From positions 9,127 through 73,126 of the forward strand of contig LUCM01000056.1 of NCBI GenBank assembly GCA_008360955.1: a stretch of DNA of 64,000 nt. Direction: 5' to 3'. Within the stretch, counting starts at the first letter, position 1, and each line of letters begins with the position of its first letter. The translations under genes were made by a program, and so were the position numbers. This document shows, piece after piece, positions 11,641-22,720 of the stretch. The DNA comes from Fasciolopsis buskii. Its lineage: Eukaryota > Platyhelminthes > Trematoda > Plagiorchiida > Fasciolidae. The notes below the pieces were generated by a model. That model saw only the letters and a list, made by a program, of their open reading frames with translations, was not told the DNA's origin and did no database searches.

Positions 11641-12730
11641 GCTGACGCGTGACGGAGTCACCAATCTCGGGACTATTTAATGACTTTGTTAGATGCTCTC
11701 CTTACACGTACGGTAGGTAACCACCTTAAGTTACTCTACAAGCATTGACAGATAAATTTGATCCATAAGGAACAGGTGGTGGTCCTCGCTGGTAAAGTGA
11801 CGGGGGCTGATAATCAAGAACAGCAGCAGATGGGCTGCAGGGCCGAAAGGAAACGAGACGGAAAACTCACCACTTCCCGGTCAACTCACATGCTGCTAGC
11901 CAGCTAGTCCACCAGTATTCGGATCAGCGTAAACGGGAAGTCTGCTCCAGAGCTCGAAATGCTGAGTGGGAAACACGACCTTTAAAGGAATTTTCAAATA
12001 TCTGTGTAGATGGTCGAAGAGTTGTGACAGAGAGATTAAGTGCCGACAGAAAAGAATATAGGTGGTTCGTTGGAGAAGGAATGCTTATTCACTAGCTTGT
12101 GTAAAATTCTGGGTCACGTTGTAGGCGCATAGCCATAGTGCCCTAAAGATAAGACGTGAACATCATTCTTTTGATTTAGAGACTTTGACCAACCCAAAAC
12201 TTGCTTGGCGAAGTGCCTTGAGCAACTTCAGGAAAATACCTATCACAATTAGACATGCTGCAGCACTTCAAATTGACATTATCAAGGATTGATCAAACGT
12301 GTGTTGGTGAGGCACGTGGTGCTGTCGGACAGTTCCACTGTACCAAAGCAGATAGATATGTTGTCCAGATTTAGACAACTGAATAAGCAACTGCTGAGAA
12401 ATTTAGAGGGGCTAGGAAGTTGAGACCAAGCTTGCAAAAATTAACCTGTTTGCGATAGAAGATCCACGCAGAAACATTGCGTCTTTAGGTGGTCCATATC
12501 AATATCTGAGTAGCCCGCCTTTGCCGATAGAGAAAAATCATTCAAGATGTACACCAATTGCCCAATGAGACGGATAAACAAAAGATTCGGTGCAACGGTA
12601 CTAACTTTGTTGGATGTAGAACAAGTTGTCCTACCGCTGGACTCGAACATTGGTGACCACATTTGTGCCACTAATACTCGGCTCTGTGCGAGATTATTAT
12701 AATAATATATTAATACAGTATATTTCTCAA
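11641..12730. other. No recognised gene
   Basis: A 158-codon minus-strand frame (12441-12917) runs from here into repeat R1, but shows no motif I recognise. No other structure was seen. Confidence 0.4.
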
Positions 12731-13790
12731 TTTGCGACAGGCATGCGCAAGGCGAGATCAAATTTTTACGAGGATGATGCAGAGGAAATGTAAATGACGA
12801 GAGTCGAATGGGATAAGCGGGTGAGAGCAATATTGAGTAAGTGCAAAAACACACTGGAAAGTGAAACGAGATGCTGCAAAGCAATGGGGAACGTAAAAGT
12901 ATGCCAGCGAAAAGCAAAAAGTGGAAAACTTAATATAAAGACCAAAAAGAGTTGCCTGCTGCTGCTTGCAAGCAGCGGACTACGAGTCATTTCGTGTTTA
13001 AGTGCACTAAATGTGCTCATTGTTGGCGCACAACATGGACGGAGCCGAACAGTGGACATCGATATATGGCCAGAGACACCAAACGTCGGGAGCTCTAATT
13101 AAGGGACGGAAACGTTAAGAGTCGACAAGCAGTGGTTATGCTGTAATTGGATGGAAGTAGTGAAAACCAGGCGGAATTTCAGGCAAATTGGATGAGACAC
13201 GTAGTTGACAACAAATGGCCAAAATACGCTGAGAGCGGAGGGAGATTGTCTCAAACTATCTGAAGGAAATTTGTGAAGCTTCGGATATGGAGCTCCAACG
13301 ATATTGATTACATTTACATACGGATGGCGTAAGATGTACCGGGAGGGCGTCAGATAAGAGAAATTGTGTATGAACACTCCTTAAATACACTAGCCAAGAA
13401 TGTCCTCTATGCTGTCATTTACGTTGTCGCATCTTTTGAACTTAGTCAGCAGTACGGTTTGGGAATATGTGGGTGCGCAAGCCGTTCCGGAGACAGCAGC
13501 AATCGTGGTTTTGCTTCATTGCATAGATGCGAGTTGAGATATCCAGTGTGGTGATCCGCATAATTTCCGTTGACCGGGCCAGAACTCGAGCGCCAGATAT
13601 AGCTAACAGGATCCTAACAGGAATGATAGGGTAGCAGATTTGGAATCGCCAGTTCGAGGGCAAAAGCGTTAGCAGTGCGTTTGCTGTGGATGCGCGATCT
13701 AAAGCGCGAGAGAAGTAGTCTGGCTTGGGTGCCAGCTTGGGGTTATGGTGCCTATTGGATCGCTGCAAAATACCTGCAACATAGTACATC
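12731..13790 (-). repeat. Repeat family R1, copy a
   Basis: About 1.05 kb. Read on the minus strand it has two parts. The first (13790-13440) translates to a recurring pattern (HHNPKLAPKPDY, then SNWRFQICYPI, then GARVLARSTEIM). The second (13350-12740) contains CACGAAATGACTCG and TTTGCAGCATCT blocks. The same two parts in the same relative order recur at 21.64-22.72, 30.69-31.66 and 48.50-49.56 kb. No enzyme domain was recognised, so it may be the untranslated or non-autonomous part of a retroelement. It lies within duplication D1. Confidence 0.65.
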
Positions 13791-14480
13791 TATTCTGCAA
13801 AATGTGGTAATTAGAAGTAAGCTATGATAGCAGTTTTAGGCGTAGTTGAAGGTTAGGGGATACCACGAATGACCTATTCGGCCCTGTCAGGCCAGTATAG
13901 AGGATAAGATGACATGAAGAGCGAGAAATATACAGGCTGGTGTTTAAGATCACAGGTAGTGATGAGAGCATGGATTCAGCAATACGTACGTTGACATTTT
14001 TGTCAGCCCACATTGGGAGAATTTCGAGAGTTAGTTGCCCACGCCATTGGTGAAGAGGGTACATGACTACAAGGGAGGTCAAAAAGTGCATTAGCGGGGA
14101 CGTGCGATATAATCAGGAAGTACGAAGTGAAGCCGAACCCCATGAATCCCAGAGGATGCTCCAAGCAAAGTCTCGTTCACGGACTGGCATTCTGACCCAT
14201 GTTCGTAAGCCTCGTCTAGTCCAATGTTAGCTCGTGCCAGGTTAATCAAGAACGAGACATCCAGTAACTTCGCCAACTTGGCTTTGAACCGGGCCAAATT
14301 TGGGCACGACCGCAGGGAACTAGGAAGGTTACTCCACGGTTCGAAGTAAGCGACTGTGAAGAATTTTGCCCTGATCGATAGTGGAGTCGCAGTTATTTTT
14401 AATAATTGGTATCTACTACGAAGTTTATACAAGGGACTATCAGCGTCGTGTGTGATGTTTGTAGTAGAGTGGACATTATT
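12870..14480. repeat. Duplication D1, copy 1 (direct, partner 48643-50253)
   Basis: Offset to the partner is 35773 bases. Predicted peptides in the core are identical at both loci (13099-13377, 13442-13789, 13822-14091), and few base differences are seen. At both ends the two loci remain homologous but diverge clearly: left of 12870 within R1, right of 14480 within the LINE C-terminus. Near 14278-14290 there is a small cluster of differences. Confidence 0.85.
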
Positions 14481-14577
14481 GCGGCAAAGATTAAAGAGAA
14501 ATGCAAAGTTTAATTTTACTCGTCGAAGCCGTAATTGTTCAAATCCAAGCAGCGCGCACCTGGTCCTTTAGTTTACT
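14091..14577 (-). pseudogene. CR1/Jockey-like LINE, C-terminal end of ORF2
   Basis: The minus strand gives the typical tail of LINE ORF2: YKLRSRYQLLKI, then IRAKFFTVAYFEPWSNLP (the FF...WNxLP signature) and FKAKLAKLLD. It matches the longer copy at 49864-50344. The 5' side stops at about 14577, where it abuts the Gypsy integrase. This fits a 5'-truncated LINE inserted into the Gypsy element, though a recombination junction cannot be excluded. Confidence 0.75.
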
Positions 14578-15130
14578 GGTAATCCTGACACTTGACCGGC
14601 ACAGCGAAAAGACCGTCGGGAGCGATGGCAGGTTATCTTCGACTGCAGCTTGCAACCGAAGCCCGCGTGAGTTGCGCGCAAATGGCGAGATCAACGTGTA
14701 AGTGGCGAAAACGTGTCTGTGGTTCGAAGAAAGCAGCCAACAGCGCTCTGGTATGCCGATGGACTTTCGCTCTCTGACATTGGGGGAAAGCGCAATGCCA
14801 CTGGGAAACGTCACGTTTGAAGTTGAACCATAAAAACGCTCTGATGCTAGCCTCACCAAAGCAGCCACACCCGGGTCGGAGAGGTTGTGTGACGCCAGAA
14901 ATGTGGCATAACGGTGAGCTGCTAGATCCACCGGCTTTGGATGACTTTGCGATACGTCGCAAAGAACTGTATTCTGCGACGCTCTGATTGGTACGACCGC
15001 TAAGGTTAATGAGCTGTCTTGGCGAAGTTCGTCGATATCGAGATCCGTTGCTTGGGCCTGTGCCATCGCGTCGAGGTCTATGTTCGGTGTTGGCGACAAA
15101 CGAAGCTGGTGTATACGAGAAAGTGCATCA
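14578..15130 (-). pseudogene. Ty3/Gypsy integrase region, frameshifted and truncated
   Basis: Downstream of RNase H the frame continues to FLASHNLSDPGVAALVRLAS. The zinc-binding region then continues in another frame (FKRDVSQWHCAFPQCQRAKV, HRHT, FRHLHVDL), so there is a frameshift near 14830. The integrase catalytic core, which normally follows HVDLVGPLP, is lost at the junction with the LINE fragment at 14577. The element cannot integrate. Confidence 0.8.
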
Positions 15131-16186
15131 GTGGCGGATTTATCTGCCCTACAGACATGTCGTATGTCCACATTAAAACGTGAAAAAGTGTAAGTGACGG
15201 ATCTCGTGTGGCGAGACTGGTCAGAAGCTAAATGCAGCGCCTGTACCAGCAGTTTGTGATCTGTGAATAACGTGAATGGGCGACGTTCTAATGCCTGCCT
15301 GAAGTGTCGGACAGCCAGGTAGACGGCGAGCAACTCCCTGCCAAAGGTGCTATATCTAGGCTCTTCCGGCTGCGGCCTCTTGGATAGGAGCGCTAACGGC
15401 TTCCAAGAACCTTCGGTATGGTGCTGAAGTGCAGCTCCGACTGCAGTGTATGAGGGGTCGGTTATCAGAGATATGAGTGCTCTCGGGTCAGGATGCGCGA
15501 GTAGCACTATTTTGGTGATAGCATCCTGAACGGAAATGAAAGCCCGTCTCGCAGCCTCGAGGAGTGTGAACTTGCGCTTAACTATCCGCAACAGATCTGT
15601 AAAGGGGATAATTGCTTCTGCGCAATTAGGAATGAAACGCCGATAGAAGTTAACTAGGCCGACAAATTGCCGTGAATGCCGATACGAATGAGGCTCTGGG
15701 TAGTCCTGAATAGCGGTTATCTTATCTGGAAAGAGAGCTATACCCGAGGACGAAGCGATATGCCCTACGAATGTGACGCTGGGTTTTCCAAGCTCACATT
15801 TTGAAGCGTTAATCTTTACGCCATGTTTGTTGAGGCGGTCGAATCGAGCACGCAGTTGAGCGGAATGTTGCTCCTCGGAGTGGCTAGCTACTAGGATATC
15901 GTCTAGGTGCATATGCGTATTCTCTAACCCGCGCATGACCTCGTGCGTAAACTTTCGGAAGTTTTGAGCTGCATTGCTGAGCCCGAAGGGCATCCTCACG
16001 AACTCAACCAGTCCGAAAGTTGTGGTCACCGCTGTTTTTGGTGTCTTTCTCCGCTACGGGAATCTGAATGTACGCTCGAACTAAGCCCATGATGCTCAAA
16101 ATTTTGTAACCGGACAGCGACGGAATGAGGTCCTGTATGTCAGGGATCGGGTGCCAATTGGGAACAATGATCCTGTTCAGTGCCAT
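15131..16186 (-). pseudogene. CsRn1-like Ty3/Gypsy reverse transcriptase and RNase H, catalytically damaged
   Basis: The minus strand gives RT from ALNRIIVPNWHPIPDI through VRAYIQIPV, then after a frameshift near 16020 FGLVEFVRMPFGLSNAAQ, then HLDDILVAS (15.89-15.91 kb), SRQFVGLVNFYRRFIPN, and RNase H (ITDPSYTAVGAAL, FGRELLAVYLAVRHF, FTLFTDHK, ADKSATDALSRI). In the family the motif before VRAY is SKIDLVRAY and the core box is YxDD. Here the catalytic Asp is Gly (SIMGLVRAY) and Tyr is His. With the frameshift this makes it inactive. RT plus RNase H in the order PR-RT-RH-IN defines Ty3/Gypsy. Confidence 0.9.
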
Positions 16187-16246
16187 GTAGTCTCCACATG
16201 GTCGCCAGTCACCAATGGACCTTGGGACAATGTGAAGCGGAGAGGC

Positions 16247-16605
16247 TCAAGGATTACTCGAGCCTCGGGGTATTACGCTGACCTCGGCAACTGTATCCAC
16301 CAGGAATAGCTTGTTAGTCGTAAAGTCTTTACCGTTAAGGAGGCCACAGTTAGTAGCTAGCCCGGTGCCGTGTTTCGTGGTCGCCAACCCGGAATCTATT
16401 TTCCCTGTTTCCTGCCCGGAAATGTGCAACCGGAGTCACTCGGTTTCGCTGAGCTTCCAAAGCGATTATGATACTTACAGTAACCTTCCGAGGATGGCAG
16501 GAAGGGTGAATTGGGAGAGGGGATACCGTGCCCGCGGCGATGCGGGCTGAACCGATCTCGTCGCTGGTCTCTATTGACTACGAATCGCTGTGACGATGCG
16601 TCCAC
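16247..16605 (-). pseudogene. Ty3/Gypsy gag zinc-finger remnant and protease
   Basis: The minus-strand frame 16605-16396 contains YCKYHNRFG, then a spaced GCTF. This fits the atypical Cys-His Gag motif of the CsRn1 family with one Cys lost. In the next frame (16429-16247) FLVDTVAEVSVIPRG is the retroviral-type aspartic protease active site, normally FLVDTGAEVSVIP. Gly to Val in the D-T-G triad should inactivate it. The finger reading supports CsRn1-like membership but rests on a partial motif. Confidence 0.75.
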
Positions 16606-17160
16606 CCTCTTCAGAGTGGCTGTTAATTCTTCCTGTGAGGATGAAGATGCGGTTTTGGGGAGAAAAACTTATTCGATGTAGAGGCACCCGGGCTATAGCG
16701 TGACATAATGTCAGCAATTTCGGCTGTCTCTTCAAATAAATATTTGCGGGCAGTATTGAGCAACGGAGGCAGATTTGCTGGGGGCCGTTAAAGCCACAGC
16801 TAACTTAGCATCCGGTCGTCGCCTAACGTCGCGTCTGTAAGACTCCGCATTTCCCGCGATAGTTCTGAGAGCCTTTTATTTCCCAGTTTAATCCTTGAAA
16901 TCAGTGTCGAATGCGTTGATTTCCCTTATGGACGGTCCAACATGCAACCACCACATTCAAGGCGTCATAAACACGCGAAGATGCGAGAAGGTCCTTGTCC
17001 TGAAAGACTACATCTGAAGGAAGACGGCCAGCTACGCATCTAAAATGGCTGGCGTAATTAGCTATTCTGTAATCCTCGAAATCCAGTTCAACCAAATTAA
17101 ACGGCAGTTGAGGATCGGACGGCATTGACGACTATATATGGAGAGATGTCAAACTAACAG
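16606..17160 (-). pseudogene. Ty3/Gypsy gag remnant
   Basis: The minus strand gives PSDPQLPFNLVELDFEDYRI, then RYVAGRLPSDVV-like sequence (here FRCVAGRLPSDVVFQDKD) and YDALNVVV, and in other frames LNWEIKGSQNY and ETAEIADIMSRYS. CsRn1-type Gag proteins have this order (DPQLWF, YVAGRLPxxV, YDALK, LGxKxPSQLL, xEIADxIM). Stops and frame changes are frequent. The 5' end and LTR were not identified in 17161-17469. Confidence 0.65.
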
Positions 17161-17469
17161 TCGGGTCTGGCGACGGTTTAGGCTTTGTAGACAAACTAAC
17201 ATGATATCAAATACGAAAGCAGCGGCCAGAAAAAGCGTGCCGAAAACCATCTGAAAAACTGTAGCCAGAAAATATCAACACGCAAAAGAAGGTCGCCAAC
17301 ACACTAAAAAACAACGGTGAAATTAAACATTAAAAATTAAAGGCAAACCGGGCGTTAGCAAAATGGAATTGGGGCTCGCGTGACCAGTCAGTGACGTCGG
17401 ACCTAACAATTTGCACAACGGATTGACCCACCGCTAAACTGGTATTACATTTGCTGGCAATTTTGACCA

Positions 17470-19697
17470 ACCAGTCCTCAGCTGACACGCTAGCTGACGT
17501 TAGGTACAGTTTGTGCCGTCTCGTCATTAATCACCCAGGTTTATGGAAGATACCGGGTAGTCGAATTTTCTTTCCTCCCGTTTAATCGCGGAATGAAGAT
17601 CCTAGAACTCTCATGGCTCTCCTCTTCCATTCGTTTATCAATTTGCGCTGCAACTCCTGTGCTAGCACGGGCTCGCTCTGCCATGTGCAACTCGATTTAA
17701 TTCAATAGCGCCGTTTACCAGTTTGCCTTTGGAGTGACGTCCGTGGTGGCTCATAACTGACCCTTTGGCAGTCGCATGTAAAGTGAGCATGCAGACCAGG
17801 CCAGCTCCAAAAACAGCGAGAAAATTCATGAATACATATTTCCCAAGGACTCTCGATAGACAAGCTTGGTTGCATGACAAGTTGTTACAATGGTGTAACA
17901 GAACTTGTGGAAGAGAGTGGCTCAAAGATGGGGGCAAAAAGGGACGAATCAGTTAAGACTGGACATGGTCTCCGAGAAATCAACACAGGTTTTGCTCAAA
18001 ATTTAACGAGTTTGTGTAATTTCCCAAGAATTTATATAGCAAATGGTCAATAAATTAAGGACGACGAATAAAAGCTTGAAACTTCATGCTAAGATGACTT
18101 GGGGAAAAGAGGGAGAAAAACTGATTAGGAACATCAAACAGTAGTCGGAACAAAGGGTTGTGCGAAAACTTCTCTGCCGAAGTACTAGCTTTATTGAGCT
18201 TAAGAGGAAGACTACTTTTATGTCATTCACAAACCAAAAACGTCCACCTTGAGATATGGAAACCAACACTTCTTTAACCTATGTTAGGAATAACTAGGGA
18301 TCTATTGTGCTACCCTACATAACCCCACTGTAACAGGTCTGGACTAGGGTTAACACCGTGAATGGAGACCACATGTTATCTTTGGGTTAGGTAAGAAAAA
18401 AGCCGAAACAGAAGAGGATTGCCGGCGGAAAGTATCTGATTGTAAATGGCAGCCAATGATTGGATTCTAGAATGGTCAAACCGTTCGTTACGTTAGCGAA
18501 TCGCAGTCTTCCTATGGTTTTGGGCGATTTCAAACAACCGTAAATAGGCGCTGAAAGAAACCAGTAAGTGAAACTGAGGCGAAACTGTACAGTGTGCTGC
18601 CATCAGCGGATAGTTAATAGTGTCCACTATTGGCGCGTAGACCAAAACGCCAATAAATACACAGCAAACACGCAACATTTGACGGCAAGACACAAAATAT
18701 ATCACTAACATTCATGGGACTATATCGGCTTTTTACGGTACCGTAATAGTTAGAAAAATGAGGATATCAATTTGGCATCCGAAACTCACAAATAATAGGA
18801 ACTCTTGAGTACTTGTCACAGTGTGTGATGAAAATAACGGAAAAAGTTTCGAATTTTTGGTCCTAGCTGATTGCAACTTTCGCTCCTTCAGCTCCATAAC
18901 ACTGAACCTGATAGAAGTGGTGTTTGTTGTTTCAAGTTGTTTGGTTCACGTGATCGTCGGCTGGATTTGGTAAGAGCGCTATGAACTCTCTACGTAGTTA
19001 GAAATTCAGTTACGCATATGCCTTCCAGTTGGTCCCAGGTCGACATATTTCAGCGAGCGCTCTCGGGGATTCATCCAAAATTACTTTTGGACTCACGAAC
19101 GTTGCTAGAGAGAACTCCAAGAGATGAGGTGGCTCGTACAAAAATATATATTGTGGAAAAAAGGCCTAAATTTAGCATGTGCTCAATTATGTTACATATT
19201 AGCCCATAGAACACATAATTGTTCACCCAGGCATTTAGTGAATGTTTTTGTCTTTGAATCAACGCAGGAAGGGCAACAAATTTCGGGTGAAACAGGTGAC
19301 ACTTTGTGTCCTATATTTTGGTTAAGCTTGAATCGTGGAATGGGGAAAACATTGAATATTTCAATGTCGTGAAATTCTCTTGTGCAAGGTAGATGTGCTC
19401 GAAGTATGGCTAGTCCTAATATCTGCAGGAAACCTTGATATGCACCCACTGGCTGCAGCTGCCCTGAGGTCAAGGACCAGTTCGACCGGGAGTTATCCCG
19501 TTTACTCCTAGGTGTGCGTCCGACAGACTGTGGTCGTCTCTGGCGATTTTAGCCTCCAACTTGGTTACTTAGTGGAGACGGAACAATTCATCGGAGGTCG
19601 ATTTTCTGTCGCTGCGGATAGGACTGACAAGGAAGATTGTCTAATTCAATTTTGTTCTGACCACGAACTGTTTCTCGCGAACACCAACTTTTGTCCT
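17470..19697. repeat. Left arm of a 2.2-kb inverted duplication (D2)
   Basis: The reverse complement of 17470-19697 corresponds without any indel to 25248-27475 (paired coordinates sum to 44945 at every point checked). All predicted peptides in the two arms are identical. Inside are short unrecognised frames and, at 19440-19697, the start of an RTE endonuclease. The outer boundary is in or next to Gypsy-flanking sequence and the inner boundary is within the endonuclease. No terminal motif or target-site duplication is evident. Confidence 0.92.
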
Positions 19698-20070
19698 AGA
19701 AACCGGCACCGGTTCACGTGGCGCCCTCATCCGTCCTCACAGCGATGAACTCAGATTGATCACGTTGCCATCGGCCACCGATGGTGTGAATCAGGCGAGG
19801 ATTGTCGGTCATTCTGGCCCACGTCCGCAGACTCAGACCGTTTTGGTCCGAGCTCTCTTGTTTTTGTTTCGTACTGGGTCACACTGACACAAAAGCCGGT
19901 TGCCCAGGGCCGTTGATTCTAGGCCATATTGGCTGACTACAAGTCCAACCGGAACACTCAATGCTGTTGTCGCCTCAGGATGTCTAGGGTACGAGCGAGC
20001 GCTGGGGATAGATAGATAAGTGCCCTACACAGCGACAACAGCCGCGCAGGACGTTTTACTACATAATCTA
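19440..20070 (+). pseudogene. RTE-clade LINE endonuclease fragment
   Basis: The plus strand gives QFDRELSRLLLGVR, then VVVSGDFSLQLGYLVETEQ (VVAGDFNA-type motif, Asn replaced by Ser), FCSDHELFLANTNF, FTWRPHPSSQR, a stop where Trp is expected, then TQIDHVAIGHRW and the SDHA-type box degraded to SDRF. It can be followed to about 20070 (IDR...TTAAQDVL). This is the exonuclease/endonuclease/phosphatase fold of RTE LINEs, which nicks target DNA. The reverse transcriptase does not follow. The first part lies inside inverted arm D2 and has a second copy at 25248-25480. Confidence 0.85.
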
Positions 20071-21054
20071 CAGAATCTTTGGCAACCTCGACTCATTTTT
20101 GTCTGTTTGCTGCTTGCTGACCCATCCTCGCCTATGTAACAGATTATGATACACGTAGATCTTCGAGTCATTGGCTGGCCGGAAGTTTGGGGAATGACCG
20201 GAAAAAGGATGGATAGGAAACTGTAGGAAAATGGAGAGTGCTGCGGTCACTTTTACCGGCTGACTAAGGAAACAGGCACAAGGAAGCAGGTTGATTAAAT
20301 AATTTGTCGCCTAACGGGTTCACTCTTATGAGCATTGGGCAGAGCACTATTGGCTAACCGCCAAACTGGACATTCTGCTTTTGATTGCAAGTGAACCCGG
20401 ACCGGTGGATGCCGGTCCGCAACTAGAAGGTGACTGGAGCTGGGGTTTGCCTGAGAATCGCAAGACAGTTGAACCAGATGAACTCTCTATCAAATGATTA
20501 TTTAGCCGGGAGTTCTCAGGGTCCTACCATCAGCCTGGGTGCTATGGAAGATTATGGGTCCCCATATGAAGTCCACTGCAAAATACATTGTTGAAGAACC
20601 TAGGAGGCAACTGTTTTAGGTTAGCGATACGACTGTGGCTACGTATTGCTCAAATACCAGTTACGCCAACCTCTGTAAGTGCTCCTGAGGCTTCAGACAA
20701 TTGACGTTTCATGCAGTCATCCAAATTCTAGTTACAGCCCATTCTTGCTCTGCATATCCACCGGAATGGTTATTTCAATTTCATCACTTGCAACCAACCC
20801 AAACGAAAGCTAACTTCCACCTACGTGTTTTTCGTGGAATCGTCCCAAGTGTTTGGTACCAGAAAATGTCTCACGTTCCACACCAGTGCCCGCTTCCTAT
20901 TTTCGAATAGTCTTAATCCGTTTTACGGCTATGTTCTGAGCGTTGGTTTGCTGTTCCTGTTTCTGAAAATACTGGGGTAGCAGTCACATAATTTCAGTTG
21001 CCTTAAACATCTAGCACTCGCAGTAGATGCTGTCAATCAAGAATTACCATGACT
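20071..21054. other. No recognised gene
   Basis: Only short frames of 60-70 codons are open (for example 20701-20910, plus), without motifs I recognise. Confidence 0.45.
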
Positions 21055-21380
21055 CGACTATCGATCAGGGCAAAAACCCCAATAAGTGCTTACTCTAAAC
21101 CGTGTCACGAACTCCCTGGTTGCCTGTGATAGCGCCCAAATTTAGCCCAGTCCAATGCACAGTTGAAGAAAATATTAGGTGTCCTACTCATAATTAATCT
21201 GACAAGCTAACATTGGTCAAGACAAGGCTTACGATTATGGGTTAGAATTCTTGTTCATTACCGAAACTTTGCTGCTCTTGCCACCTGGGTTTCTCGGAAT
21301 TCAACTTCATCTCTAATTACCCACACAACAATACATTCTTTGGCCTCTCTTGTAGTGGACGTATCCTCGTTACCATTGGC
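21055..21380 (+). pseudogene. Rearranged LINE remnants: ORF2 C-terminus followed by an endonuclease start
   Basis: At 21055-21235 the plus strand reads LSIRAK, PISAYSKPCHELP, RPNLAQSNAQLKKILGV, with stops. It is homologous to the LINE C-terminus at 14.1 and 49.9 kb. Directly after (21240-21380) comes LEFLFITETLLLLPPG, which resembles the opening of a LINE endonuclease (FITETWL). A tail followed by a start implies two insertions or a rearrangement. Confidence 0.6.
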
Positions 21381-21639
21381 TTAGGTGGCTAACCATTGAG
21401 CCGTTCACAATGTAGTCTGACCAAGATGCCAAAATACTATTTGATGGATAAATACTCTGTCACATTTCGTGATTTCAAGCAAAGTCAGCCTGTGTACCCC
21501 TCGATTCTCATGTTAACCTATCCTCTTTGCTGGCTTGGTGATGCTGAGTAGGCCGTTCTAGGCAAACCCAAATCTTCATTTACGCCTTAAACTTCTACCA
21601 TAGTCCAGTTCCAGTTACCAAATTTTAGGCATTAGATGC

Positions 21640-22720
21640 ACCGCCTTGCATGTCTGCAGCTCACTGTTCAATAATGACCATAACCCCAAGCTGGCACCCA
21701 GGCCAGTCTACTTCTCTCTTTTGTGCTTCAGATCGCGCACCAAGAGTAGTCGCGCAGTCACCGGTTCCGTCCTCGCAATGGCAAACCCAAATCTGCTACC
21801 CTATCACTGCAAGTAGGAACCCAGGTAGGTACAACTGATGCTCGAGTACTGGTCGGTTCCACCGAAACTGCGTCGCTGACCGCCTTGGACACCCGGATTG
21901 ATACTCAGATAGATCTTCATGATTGGGCAATAGCACGGTTGCTACTGCCGCTGGAAAGGCTCGCGCACCTCGTAATCCCCTACGTTACTGTTGACTAAGA
22001 TCAAAAGCTGCGACAACAAAAATGATGGCATAGAGGACATTTTTGGCTAATGTTTTTAAGAAACGTTCGTACACAAAATTTCTCCCAACTGACTCACCCC
22101 CCAGTACAGCTTACGGCCAGCCGCATGTAAATAAAATCAGTAGTCTTAACAGTTCCATATCCAAAGCTTCATAAAATATCCTCCAGATAATTTGAGAAAA
22201 TCCTGAAAATTTTCCTCCACAATCAGCATTTTATCGGCCATTTATTGTTGTCAAATACGTTTCTTATCCACATTGCATGGCTTTCGCCTGGTTTTCATTA
22301 ATTCCATCCGACTATCGTATTCTCAATGCCACTCATCTCATAAGTTCAACTTTTCCGTCCATCACTTGACGCCTTGTCCTTTGAGGACTCCGGTCACATC
22401 CTGATACCCGCAGTTAGGCTCCGGCCATAATTCGCCGCAGTGATGCGCACATTTAGTGCACTTCAACACGAAATGACTCGTTTTCCACTGCTCGCAAACA
22501 GTCCCAGAAAACTCTGTATGGTCTTGCAAAATTATATTTTAGTTTTGGTTTCTCAATGGCATGCTTGTACTTTCGCATTGCTTTGCAGCATCTGATTCCA
22601 CTTTCCAGTATGCCTCCCGAATAACCCAAGTATGCAAGTATCCTCATATCCCTTCTGATTTCTATTGCTTACCTTTCCTCTGCATTATCTTGCACAAATT
22701 TGATCTTGCACGGCACATGC
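21640..22720 (+). repeat. Repeat family R1, copy b
   Basis: Plus-strand part one (SWHPGQSTS, then SSQWQTQICYPI) matches the R1 pattern at 13.7 kb. Part two (22250-22720) carries GGCCATTTATTGTTGTCA, CACGAAATGACTCG, TTTGCAGCATCTGATTCC and TTTGATCTTGC in the same order as the other copies. It is more diverged than copies a and d. Confidence 0.6.

Noticed and set aside
17662..17937. 91-codon frame present in both inverted arms as a conserved gene
   Set aside because: Its conservation is explained by the near-identical duplication. It has no motif and an overlapping antisense frame of 63 codons.
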